Shown in pieces: positions 32,675 to 42,919 of a stretch of 64,000 nucleotides of DNA. The stretch lies in the NCBI GenBank assembly GCA_037954235.1, contig JBBMOA010000001.1, positions 981,001 through 1,045,000 on the forward strand, written 5' to 3'. How positions within the stretch are numbered: the first letter of the stretch is position 1; each line of letters starts with the position of its first letter. The notes beneath the pieces were generated by a model, which worked only from the letters and a program-made list of their open reading frames with translations, did not search any database and was not told where the DNA came from. This DNA comes from Aulostomus chinensis. Lineage: Eukaryota; Chordata; Actinopteri; Syngnathiformes; Aulostomidae. Position numbers and translations under genes: made by a program.

Positions 32675-32838
32675 CAGGGGAGAGCGCGGACGCAGTCCCC
32701 CACTGTCAGAAATTATGCAGTTGAGATTCCCACATTTGGGGAATTCACCAGGGTCAGCACAGCCCCAGTGCAATGGCTGAGCCTCACCCGGGGAGAACCA
32801 CCTTGCTGATCATGGTATCTCCCCTGCCAGGTAAGTAT
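32675..32838 (-). ncRNA. U1 snRNA, array copy 4 (consensus)
   Basis: Matches copies 6 and 8 throughout and is taken as the array consensus U1. All expected elements are present: ATACTTACCTG 5' end, loop I and II regions, Sm-site region, and 3' stem ending CCCCTG. Confidence 0.97.
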
Positions 32839-33383
32839 GACTCGCTGAGCTTAGGAACAGACATGAGCTCCAGGGACACAGCCTTCTGACTGACAGGCAG
32901 GGAGGCCGACACAGCGCCTGATCTTTCCTACCTTGTGCCAATCTGCCGCGTGCGCAGCCCCCTTTGTTTCTCACAACGATGCCGGATGTCGGATATCCCA
33001 AGCCCGGGAAGCTCAGGCACATTGAAGGTTCAGGTCTTTCAGAGTGCATTCCAAAGCCTTTTGGAAAAGGCTCCGAGAGCAGTGCCGTCAGCGGACCTCC
33101 ATCCTTATCTGGAGTGCAAACGGAGCCACAACTTGACGCCCAGCGGCAGCGCGGGCGGAAATCCAGCCCCGGCCTCATGTGCAGCACTCGAGAGTTGGCC
33201 TGAAGAGCACGGGATTTGCTCCTGACAAAAGGGGAGGGGCCCGCACTGTTCCTGGAAGGCCATGGCGGCCGCAGGCTGAGGAAAAGCTGCAGTGCAGGAG
33301 GAGAACCCTGGTCCGGCTTTGGGTGGAGCAGGTGAGCGAGTGCCTGGCGGAGGCTTGTTTTATTTCCGACGAGAAATGCGGGG

Positions 33384-33571
33384 CATTGCACCACTCCTGG
33401 AAACACTGCAGTACCAGGTTGATGCGTGGAAAGGACGGAGCAAGCTCCCGTTCCATCTCCCTGTTCCAAAAAGCTATTACATATATGGTTCCCGGATAGG
33501 GAACGTACCAGATATTAAACTGATAAGAACAGATACTACACTTGATCTTAGCCAAAAGGCCGAGAAGCGAT
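33384..33571 (-). ncRNA. U2 snRNA, array copy 4
   Basis: Has the same pre-Sm variant as copies 2 and 3 but the normal stem III (GGGAGCTTGCTCC). One private change (plus strand ctgcaGtaccagg) lies in the 3' domain. It looks like a recombinant between the copy 2/3 type and the copy 5/6 type. Confidence 0.94.
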
Positions 33572-34161
33572 GCCTGTCAGCCACCCGACGTGAGAGCCAG
33601 CACCCCCGGTACAGCCAATCCCGGCCGCGGCTGTGGGCAGGAACTGCAACATTTTGGGTGGCGACACAAAATGCAGTGCCATAAACACTACATCTGGCAC
33701 ACTGGTTGTCCCCACTGCTATCCAAAGCAAAGGCAATCGGTGCCTTCACCCTGCTATGCTAGTGGGGCGACTCAAAGTAAAACAAAGCGGTGTTCAAAGC
33801 CACAAGCCAGCGACTCATCCTGGAGTCGGGGTTTTCCAAGTTGATCTCCTCCCACGCATGAATTCTGTGGTATCATTCCACTTACTGCGAAGACGAGCCG
33901 TGGATGTATTGTCCTGAGCTCAGGGCTTGTCAGATACCATGACCCTCAACTAAATGTGGCAGAAACCCTGCCCTCTTCATTTAGGGCTGGAAGGTGTGAG
34001 AGATACTGGGAGCTCATCGAGGCTACGTCCTCCGCGGTCTCCTCAGGCTGGCCAGCACATGAGGAGACCGCCAACTGGCCGGGACAGTGGATCACCGTTG
34101 TTGTTGTTGCCGCCGTGGTCGGCCTTTCTTTCTTTCTTTCTTTCCTTTTTTCACACGATCA

Positions 34162-34325
34162 CAGGGGAGAGTGCGGACGCAGTCCCCCACTGTCAGAAAT
34201 TATGCAGTTGAGATTCCCACATTTGGGGAATTCACCAGGGTCAGCACAGCCCCAGTGCAATGGCTGAGCCTCACCCGGGGAGAACCACCTTGCTGATCAT
34301 GGTATCTCCCCTGCCAGGTAAGTAT
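34162..34325 (-). ncRNA. U1 snRNA, array copy 5
   Basis: Consensus except one change near the 3' end (plus strand gagagTgcgg), in the 3'-terminal stem. The unit has one extra TTTC in the 3' flank. Confidence 0.96.
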
Positions 34326-34870
34326 GACTCGCTGAGCTTAGGAACAGACATGAGCTCCAGGGACACAGCCTTCTGACTGATAGGCAGGGAGGCCGACACA
34401 GCGCCTGATCTTTCCTACCTTGTGCCAATCTGCCGCGTGCGCAGCCCCCTTTGTTTCTCACAACGATGCCGGATGTCGGATATCCCAAGCCCGGGAAGCT
34501 CAGGCACATTGAAGGTTCAGGTCTTTCAGAGTGCATTCCAAAGCCTTTTGGAAAAGGCTCCGACAGCAGTGCCGTCAGCGGACCTCCATCCTTATCTGGA
34601 GTGCAAACGGAGCCACAACTTGACGCCCAGCGGCAGCGCGGGCGGAAATCCAGCCCCGGCCTCATGTGCAGCACTCGAGAGTTGGCCTGAAGAGCACGGG
34701 ATTTGCTCCTGACAAAAGGGGAGGGGCCCACACTGTTCTTGGAAGGCCATTGCGGCCGCAGGCTGAGGAAAAGCTGCAGTGCAGGAGGAGAACCCTGGTC
34801 CGGCTTTGGGTGGAGCAGGTGAGCGAGTGCCTGGCGGAGGCTTGTTTTATTTCCGACGAGAAATGCGGGG

Positions 34871-35058
34871 CATTGCACCACTCCTGGAAACACTGCAATA
34901 CCAGGTTGATGCGTGGAAAGGACGGAGCAAGCTCCCGTTCCATCTCCCTGTTCCAAAAAGCAATTTAATATATGGTTCCCAGATAGGGAACGTACCAGAT
35001 ATTAAACTGATAAGAACAGATACTACACTTGATCTTAGCCAAAAGGCCGAGAAGCGAT
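34871..35058 (-). ncRNA. U2 snRNA, array copy 5
   Basis: Intact 5' end and branch-site segment. It has the ATATATTAAATTG form before the Sm site. The stem IIb right arm reads TGGGAAC rather than CGGGAAC; the core pairs with GTTCCC are kept. It shares this change with copy 6. Confidence 0.94.
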
Positions 35059-35648
35059 GCCTGTCAGCCACCCGACCTGAGAGCCAGCACCCCCGGTACA
35101 GCCAATCCCGGCCGCGGCTGTGGGCAGGAACTGCAACATTTTGGGTGGCGACACAAAATGCAGTGCCATAAACACTACATCTGGCACACTGGTTGTCCCC
35201 ACTGCTATCCAAAGCAAAGGCAATCGGTGCCTTCACCCTGCTATGCTAGTGGGGCGACTCAAAGTAAAACAAAGCGGTGTTCAAAGCCACAAGCCAGCGA
35301 CTCATCCTGGAGTCGGGGTTTTCCAAGTTGATCTCCTCCCACGCATGAATTCTCTGGTATCATTCCACTTACTGCGAAGACGAGCCGTGGATGTATTGTC
35401 CTGAGCTCAGGGCTTGTCAGATACCATGACCCTCAACTAAATGTGGCAGAAACCCTGCCCTCTTCATTTAGGGCTGGAAGGTGTGAGAGATACTGGGAGC
35501 TCATCGAGGCTACGTCCTCCGCGGTCTCCTCAGGCTGGCCAGCACATGAGGAGACCGCCAACTGGCCGGGACAGGCGATCACCGTTGTTGTTGTTGCCGC
35601 CGTGGTCGGCCTTTCTTTCTTTCTTTCTTTCCTTTTTTCACACGATCA

Positions 35649-35812
35649 CAGGGGAGAGCGCGGACGCAGTCCCCCACTGTCAGAAATTATGCAGTTGAGA
35701 TTCCCACATTTGGGGAATTCACCAGGGTCAGCACAGCCCCAGTGCAATGGCTGAGCCTCACCCGGGGAGAACCACCTTGCTGATCATGGTATCTCCCCTG
35801 CCAGGTAAGTAT
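35649..35812 (-). ncRNA. U1 snRNA, array copy 6 (consensus)
   Basis: Identical to consensus copies 4 and 8. Like copy 5, the unit carries the extra TTTC in the 3' flank. Confidence 0.97.
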
Positions 35813-36357
35813 GACTCGCTGAGCTTAGGAACAGACATGAGCTCCAGGGACACAGCCTTCTGACTGATAGGCAGGGAGGCCGACACAGCGCCTGATCTTT
35901 CCTACCTTGTGCCAATCTGCCGCGTGCGCAGCCCCCTTTGTTTCTCACAACGATGCCGGATGTCGGATATCCCAAGCCCGGGAAGCTCAGGCACATTGAA
36001 GGTTCAGGTCTTTCAGAGTGCATTCCAAAGCCTTTTGGGAAAGGCTCCGAGAGCAGTGCCGTCAGCGGACCTCCATCCTTATCTGGAGTGCAAACGGAGC
36101 CACAACTTGACGCCCAGCGGCAGCGCGGGCGGAAATCCAGCCCCGGCCTCATGTGCAGCACTCGAGAGTTGGCCTGAAGAGCACGGGATTTGCTCCTGAC
36201 AAAAGGGGAGGGGCCCGCACTGTTCCTGGAAGGCCATTGCGGCCGCAGGCTGAGGAAAAGCTGCAGTGCAGGAGGAGAACCCTGGTCCGGCTTTGGGTGG
36301 AGCAGGTGAGCGAGTGCCTGGCGGAGGCTTGTTTTATTTCCGACGAGAAATGCGGGG

Positions 36358-36545
36358 CATTGCACCACTCCTGGAAACACTGCAATACCAGGTTGATGCG
36401 TGGAAAGGACGGAGCAAGCTCCCGTTCCATCTCCCTGTTCCAAAAAGCAATTTAATATATGGTTCCCAGATAGGGAACGTACCAGATATTAAACTGATAA
36501 GAACAGATACTACACTTGATCTTAGCCAAAAGGCCGAGAAGCGAT
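36358..36545 (-). ncRNA. U2 snRNA, array copy 6
   Basis: Same as copy 5 in the parts compared, including the stem IIb change and plus-strand gacCtgag just upstream of the gene. Confidence 0.94.
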
Positions 36546-37131
36546 GCCTGTCAGCCACCCGACCTGAGAGCCAGCACCCCCGGTACAGCCAATCCCGGCC
36601 GCGGCTGTGGGCAGGAACTGCAACATTTTGGGTGGCGACACAAAATGCAGTGCCATAAACACTACATCTGGCACACTGGTTGTCCCCACTGCTATCCAAA
36701 GCAAAGGCAATCGGTGCCTTCACCCTGCTATGCTAGTGGGGCGACTCAAAGTAAAACAAAGCGGTGTTCAAAGCCACAAGCCAGCGACTCATCCTGGAGT
36801 CGGGGTTTTCCAAGTTGATCTCCTCCCACGCATGAATTCTCTGGTATCATTCCACTTACTGCGAAGACGAGCCGTGGATGTATTGTCCTGAGCTCAGGGC
36901 TTGTCAGATACCATGACCCTCAACTAAATGTGGAAGAAACCCTGCCCTCTTCATTTAGGGCTGGAAGGTGTGAGAGATACTGGGAGCTCATCGAGGCTAC
37001 GTCCTCCGCGGTCTCCTCAGGCTGGCCAGCACAAGAGGAGACCGCCGACTGGCCGGGACAGGCGGTCACCGTTGTTGTTGTTGCCGCCGTGGTCGGCCTT
37101 TCTTTCTTTCTTTCCTTTTTTCACACGATCA

Positions 37132-37295
37132 CAGGGGAGAGCGCGGACGCAGTCCCCCACTGTCAGAAATTATGCAGTTGAGATTCCCACATTTGGGGAA
37201 TTCACCAGGGTCAGCACAGCCCCAGTGCAATGGCTGAGCCTCACCCGGGGAGAACCACCTTGCTGATCATAGTATCTCCCCTGCCAGGTAAGTAT
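37132..37295 (-). ncRNA. U1 snRNA, array copy 7
   Basis: Consensus except for plus strand tcatAgtatc, a change about 27 bases from the 5' end, at the start of stem I. The 5' splice-site pairing end is unchanged. The U2 of the same unit is degraded. Confidence 0.95.
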
Positions 37296-37840
37296 GACTC
37301 GCTGAGCTTAGGAACAGACATGAGCTCCAGGGACACAGCCTTCTGACTGACAGGCAGGGAGGCCGACACAGCGCCTGATCTTTCCTACCTTGTGCCAATC
37401 TGCCGCGTGCGCAGCCCCCTTTGTTTCTCACAACGATGCCGGATGTCGGATATCCCAAGCCCGGGAAGCTCAGGCACATTGAAGGTTCAGGTCTTTCAGA
37501 GTGCATTCCAAAGCCTTTTGGGAAAGGCTCCGAGAGCAGTGCCGTCAGCGGACCTCCATCCTTATCTGGAGTGCAAACGGAGCCACAACTTGACGCCCAG
37601 CGGCAGCGCGGGCGGAAATCCAGCCCCGGCCTCATGTGCAGCACTCGAGAGTTGGCCTGAAGAGCACGGGATTTGCTCCTGACAAAAGGGGAGGGGCCCG
37701 CACTGTTCCTGGAAGGCCATTGCGGCCGCAGGCTGAGGAAAAGCTGCAGTGCAGGAGGAGAACCCTGGTCCGGCTTTGGGTGGAGCAGGTGAGCGAGTGC
37801 CTGGCGGAGGCTTGTTTTATTTCCGACGAGAAATGCGGGG

Positions 37841-38028
37841 CATTGCACCACTCCAGGAATCACTGCAATACCAGGTTGATGCATGGAAAGGACGGAGCAA
37901 GCTCCCGTTCCATCTCCCTGTTCCAAAAAGCAATTTAATATATGGTTACCGGATAGGGAACGTACCAGATATTAAACTGATAAGAACAGATACTACACTT
38001 GATCTTACCCATAAGGCCGAGAAGCGAT
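37841..38028 (-). pseudogene. U2 snRNA, array copy 7, degraded
   Basis: The 5' domain reads GGCCTTATGGGTAAG instead of GGCCTTTTGGCTAAG, breaking stem-loop I. Stem IIb reads GGTAAC instead of GGGAAC. The 3' domain has further changes (plus strand ctccAggaaTcac, gatgcAtgg). The flank immediately upstream is also altered (gatgTctgtcagccaTccg). The branch-site pairing segment survives. No other copy carries this cluster of changes, so this one is probably non-functional. Confidence 0.75.
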
Positions 38029-38614
38029 GTCTGTCAGCCATCCGACGTGAGAGCCAGAACCCCCGGTACAGCCAATCCCGGCCGCGGCTGTGGGCAGGAA
38101 CTGCAACATTTTGGGTGGCGACACAAAATGCAGTGCCATAAACACTACATCTGGCACACTGGTTGTCCCCACTGCTATCCAAAGCAAAGGCAATCGGTGC
38201 CTTCACCCTGCTATGCTAGTGGGGCGACTCAAAGTAAAACAAAGCGGTGTTCAAAGCCACAAGCCAGCGACTCATCCTGGAGTCGGGGTTTTCCAAGTTG
38301 ATCTCCTCCCACGCATGAATTCTCTGGTATCATTCCACTTACTGCGAAGACGAGCCGTGGATGTATTGTCCTGAGCCCAGGGCTTGTCAGATACCATGAC
38401 CCTCAACTAAATGTGGCAGAAACCCTGCCCTCTTCATTTAGGGCTGGAAGGTGTGAGAGATACTGGGAGCTCATCGAGGCTACGTCCTCCGCGGTCTCCT
38501 CAGGCTTGCCAGCACAAGAGGAGACCGCCAACTGGCCGGGACAGGCGGTCACCGTTGTTGTTGTTGCCGCCGTGGTCGGCCTTTCTTTCTTTCTTTCCTT
38601 TTTTCACACGATCA

Positions 38615-38778
38615 CAGGGGAGAGCGCGGACGCAGTCCCCCACTGTCAGAAATTATGCAGTTGAGATTCCCACATTTGGGGAATTCACCAGGGTCAGCAC
38701 AGCCCCAGTGCAATGGCTGAGCCTCACCCGGGGAGAACCACCTTGCTGATCATGGTATCTCCCCTGCCAGGTAAGTAT
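38615..38778 (-). ncRNA. U1 snRNA, array copy 8 (consensus)
   Basis: Identical to copies 4 and 6. This is the last complete U1; the next partial unit ends 88 bp short of where a ninth U1 would begin. Confidence 0.97.
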
Positions 38779-39323
38779 GACTCGCTGAGCTTAGGAACAG
38801 ACATGAGCTCCAGGGACACAGCCTTCTGACTGACAGGCAGGGAGGCCGACACAGCGCCTGATCTTTCCTACCTTGTGCCAATCTGCCGCGTGCGCAGCCC
38901 CCTTTGTTTCTCACAACGATGCCGGATGTCGGATATCCCAAGCCCGGGAAGCTCAGGCACATTGAAGGTTCAGGTCTTTCAGAGTGCATTCCAAAGCCTT
39001 TTGGGAAAGGCTCCGAGAGCAGTGCCGTCAGCGGACCTCCATCCTTATCTGGAGTGCAAACGGAGCCACAACTTGACGCCCAGCGGCAGCGCGGGCGGAA
39101 ATCCAGCCCCGGCCTCATGTGCAGCACTCGAGAGTTGGCCTGAAGAGCACGGGATTTGCTCCTGACAAAAGGGGAGGGACCCGCACTGTTCCTGGAAGGC
39201 CATTGCGGCCGCAGGCTGAGGAAAAGCTGCAGTGCAGGAGGAGAACCCTGGTCCGGCTTTGGGTGGAGCAGGTGAGTGAGTGCCTGGCGGAGGCTTGTTT
39301 TATTTCCGACGAGAAATGCGGGG

Positions 39324-39511
39324 AATTGCACCACTCCTGGAAACACTGCAATACCAGGTTGATGCGTGGAAAGGACGGAGCAAGCTCCCGTTCCATCTCC
39401 CTGTTCCAAAAAGCAATTTAACATATGGTTCCCGGATAGGGAACGTACCAGATATTAAACTGATAAGAACAGATACTACACTTGATCTTAGCCAAAAGGC
39501 CGAGAAGCGAT
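39324..39511 (-). ncRNA. U2 snRNA, array copy 8
   Basis: Intact 5' end, branch-site segment and stem IIb. It reads ATATGTTAAATTG before the Sm site, and the 3' terminus differs by one base (plus strand ggggAattgc). In transcription order it is the first gene of the array, with 499 bp of array-type upstream sequence before the junction at 40010. Confidence 0.94.
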
Positions 39512-40010
39512 GCCTGTCAGCCACCCGACGTGAGAGCCAGCACCCCCGGTACAGCCAATCCCGGCCGCGGCTGTGGGCAGGAACTGCAACATTTTGGGTG
39601 GCGACACAAAATGCAGTGCCATAAACACTACATCTGGCACACTGGTTGTCCCCACTGCTATCCAAAGCAAAGGCAATCGGTGCCTTCACCCTGCTATGCT
39701 AGTGGGGCGACTCAAAGTAAAACAAAGCGGTGTTCAAAGCCACAAGCCAGCGACTCATCCTGGAGTCGGGGTTTTCCAAGTTGATCTCCTCCCACGCATG
39801 AATTCTCTGGTATCATTCCACTTACTGCGAAGATGAGCCGTGGATGTATTGTCCTGAGCCCAGGGCTTGTCAGATACCATGACCCTCAACTAAATGTGGC
39901 AGAAACCCTGCCCTCTTCATTTAGGGCTGGAAGGTGTGAGAGATACTGGGAGCTCATCGAGGCTACGTCCTCCACGGTCTCCTCAGGCTTGCCAGCACAA
40001 GAGGAGACCG

Positions 40011-40069
40011 ATGCCGTTTTCAAGGCTCACCTTGTCGCTCGGTGAACCAGCGTGGCCTCGAGCCGCATT
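40011..40069. other. Unassigned junction sequence at the right edge of the snRNA array
   Basis: About 59 bp (atgccgttttcaaggctcac ... gcctcgagccgc) that match neither the array unit nor the satellite. They may be filler from the joining event or part of another repeat. Not recognised. Confidence 0.6.
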
Positions 40070-42477
40070 AGAATTGCTAATGAACTCAAAATGATGCTAA
40101 AAGTAATGTTGTGAAAGTTTCGAATAACCTCAAAGTAATGCTGACAGTCATGTAGTAAGAGTTTCTATGAACTTCAAAATAATGCGACAATGATGTCGGA
40201 AGAATTGCTAATAATCTCAAAATAATGCGACAGTGATGTCGGAAGAAATGCTAATGATTTCAAAATGATGCTGACGGTAATTTTGGAAAAGTTGAAACTA
40301 ACCTCAAATTGATAATACAGTGATGTCGTAAGAATTGCTAATAAACTCAAAATGATGCTAACAGTAATGTAGTGATAGTTGCTAATAAACTCAGTGATGC
40401 TTACAGTAATGTAGTAAGTGTTTCAAACAACCTCAAAGTGATGCTGACAGTCATGTAGTAAGAGTTGCTACTAACCTCAAAATAATGCAACAGTAATGTA
40501 GTAAGAATTGCTAATGAACTCAAAATGATGCTGACAGTAATCTAGTGAGAGCTGCTAATAACCTCAAAATGATTCTGACAGTAATGTAGTGAGAGCTGCT
40601 AATAACGTCAAAATAATGCAACAGTAAAGTAGAAAGAGTTGCTACGAACCTCAAAATAATGCGATAGTGATGTCGGAAGAATTGCTAATGATCTCAAAAT
40701 GATGCGACAGTGATGTAGTAAGAATTGCTAAAGAACTCAAAATGATGCTAACAGTAATGGAGTGAAAGTTTTGAATAACCTAAAAGTGATGCTGACAGTA
40801 ATGTAGTAAAAGTTGCTACGAACCTCAAAATATTGCGACAGTGATGTCGGAAGAATTGCTAATGAACTCAAAATGATGTTAACAGTAATGTAGTGATAGT
40901 TGCTAATTAACTCAGTGATGCTTAAAGTAATTAGTCAGTGTTTTGAACAACCTCAAAGTGATGCTGAAAGTCAGTTAGAAAGAGTTGCTTAAAATAATGC
41001 AACAGTAATGTAGTAAGAGTTGCTAACAACCTCAAAATAATGCGACAGTGATGTCAGAAGAATTGGTAATAACCTCAAAATGATGCTGAAAGTGATGTCG
41101 GAAGAATTGCTAATGAACTTAAAATGATGCTAACTGTAATGTAGTGATAGTTGCTAATCAACTCAGTGATGCTTCCAGCAATGTAGTAAGTGTTTCGAAT
41201 AACCTCAAAGTGATGCTGACAGTCATGTAGTAAGAGTTGCTACGAAACTCAAAATAATGCTACTGTGATGTCGTAAGAATTGCTAATAAACTCAAAATGA
41301 TACTAACAGTAATGTAGTGAAAGTTTCGAATAACCTCAAAGTGATGCTGACAGTCATGTGGTTAGAGCTGCGAGTAACCTAAAAATGATGATGACAGTGA
41401 TGTCGTAAGAATTGCTATTGAACTCAAAACGATGCTAACAGTCACGTGGTGATGGATGCTAATAAACTCAGTGATGCTGACAGTAATGTAGTAATAGTTG
41501 CTAATAACCTCAAAATGATGCGACAGTGATGTCGTAAGAATTGCTAATGAACTCAAAATGATGCGACAGTGATGTTGTAAGAATTGCTAATGAACTCAAA
41601 ATGATGCTGACGGTAATCTAGTAAGAGTTGCTAAAAAACTCAAAATAATGCGAAAGTGATGTCGTAAGAATTGCTAATAAACTCAAAATAATACTGACAT
41701 TATTGTAGTAATAGTTGCTACGAACCTCAAAATGATGCTACCGTGATGTTCTAAGGATTGCTAACAAACTGAAAGTGATGCTGACAGTAATGTAGTGAAA
41801 GTTTCGAATAACCTCAAAGTGATGCTGACAGTCTTGTAGTAATATTTGCTACGAACCTCAAAACGATGCTACAGTGATGTAATTAAAGTTACTAATGATC
41901 TCAAAATGATGCTGAGAGTGATGTCGTAAGATTTGCGAATAACCTCAAAAAATGCTACAGTGATGTAGGAAGAGTTGCTAACGACCTCAAAAACAATGCT
42001 ACAGGGATTTAGGAAGAGTTGCTAATAACCTCAAAATAATGCGACAGAGATGTCGTAAGAATTGCTAATGAAATCAAAATAATGCTAACAGTAATGCAGT
42101 GAAAGATTCGAATAACCTCAATGATAATAATGAACTCAAAATGATGCTGACAGTGATGTAATGAGGGTATCTACTAATTTCAAAAAGATGCGAAAGTGAT
42201 GTCATGAGAGTTGCTTATAACCTAATAAATGATGCGAAAGTGATGTGGTGAGAGTTGCTACTATCCTCAAAATGATGCTCCAGTGATGTACTGAGAGTTG
42301 CTGAAAACCTTAAAATGATGCTGACAGTCATGTAGTGAGAGTTGCTACTATCCTCCAAATGATGCTACAGTGATGTAGTGAGAGTTTCGATGAACCTCAA
42401 AATGATGCTCCAGTGATGTACTGAGAGTTGCTTAAAATCTCAAAATAATGCGACAGTGATGTGGTGAGAGTTGCTTC
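40070..42477 (+). repeat. Satellite array, block between snRNA array and solo LTR
   Basis: Same orientation as 26240-27891. From 40070 to about 42120 monomers are the gtaagagttgct / gtcggaagaattgct types. From about 42120 onward gtgagagttgct types take over, a change of subfamily inside the block. The block ends with cttc, the left target-site copy of the LTR. Confidence 0.95.
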
Positions 42478-42919
42478 TGTCACGACCCGGCTCAGAAATC
42501 GTGACATCGAAGGAGGGAGACGCAGACTAAACGTGAAACACAACTAATAATTTATTATTAGTAACGCAAAATCAACACAAGGCAAACCATAACGTACAGT
42601 GGAGTGTGGTTATCAGTAGTGTCAGTGGTGAGTGCGAGTGTGTGCATGAGTGTACAGGGGGTGTATGTGTGCGGTGTGATGGATGCAGAGAACTAAACAA
42701 GACATAACTCAAGAAACACAACCATCGCTCCGACGTGGGCCAGGAGGAGTGAGCGAGAGACAACCGGCCAGGTTGATCGCCTGCTTTATAGCTGGGAGAT
42801 GCCGGGCCCAGGTGCTCCCAATTAGTCAGCAGCTCCGCCCCATGAAGCTCGAACCTGAGAAGGGAAGGAAGTCAAAAATAATGCAACGCCCCCATGCCCG
42901 TGACCATGGGGACGTGACA
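42478..42919 (-). mobile_element. Solo LTR (retrotransposon, probably Ty3/gypsy-like), 442 bp
   Basis: Read on the minus strand it starts TGTCACG and ends CGTGACA, i.e. TG...CA with short inverted ends. In order it carries a GC box (GGGGCGGAGC), an ATTGG motif, TATAAAG (42784-42790) and then AATAAA (42551-42556) about 230 bp further on, the order U3-R-U5 of an LTR. It interrupts a satellite monomer and is flanked by cttc (42474-42477) and ctac (42920-42923), a 4-bp target duplication with one change. No internal retroelement genes are present, so it is a solo LTR left by recombination between two LTRs. The superfamily is inferred from TSD length and style. Confidence 0.75.
42784..42790 (-). 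promoter_or_regulatory. TATA box of the solo LTR
   Basis: TATAAAG on the minus strand, with GGGGCGGAGC about 50 bp upstream and an ATTGG motif between. AATAAA follows at 42551-42556. It would start transcripts leftwards into the satellite. Confidence 0.5.

Larger units (their letters stand above)
27892..40010 (-). repeat. Tandem array of U2-U1 snRNA gene units (1483/1487 bp)
   Basis: U1 5' ends fall at 28389, 29872, 31355, 32838, 34325, 35812, 37295 and 38778, giving spacings of 1483 bp except two of 1487. The extra 4 bp is one more TTTC unit next to the U1 3' flank in the fifth and sixth units. Each unit holds U2 (188 bp), 545 bp spacer, U1 (164 bp), 586 bp spacer in transcription order on the minus strand. 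Units are nearly identical, with scattered substitutions. Both array edges lie in the spacer between U1 and the next U2: the left edge is 334 bp past a U1 3' end, and the right edge is 499 bp upstream of a U2 start. No 5S, U4, U5 or U6 sequence was seen in the spacer. Confidence 0.97.

Noticed and set aside
28361..39424. 219-224 codon minus-strand ORF present in all eight array units
   Set aside because: It starts inside U2, crosses the spacer and the U1 promoter and ends inside U1. Its openness in every unit simply reflects near-identity of the units, and it has no recognisable protein motif.
27892..40010. Searched by eye for 5S rRNA, U4, U5 or U6 genes in the array spacer, since fish 5S arrays can carry snRNA genes
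   Set aside because: No segment on either strand resembles those RNAs; only U1 and U2 were found.
28022..40094. Many plus-strand ORFs of 60-130 codons repeated every ~1483 bp
   Set aside because: They lie antisense to U1/U2 and their spacers and repeat only because the DNA repeats.
42478..42919. First read as a short DNA transposon because of TGTCACG inverted ends
   Set aside because: The TG...CA ends with GC box, TATA and AATAAA in U3-R-U5 order and a 4-bp target duplication fit a solo LTR better.
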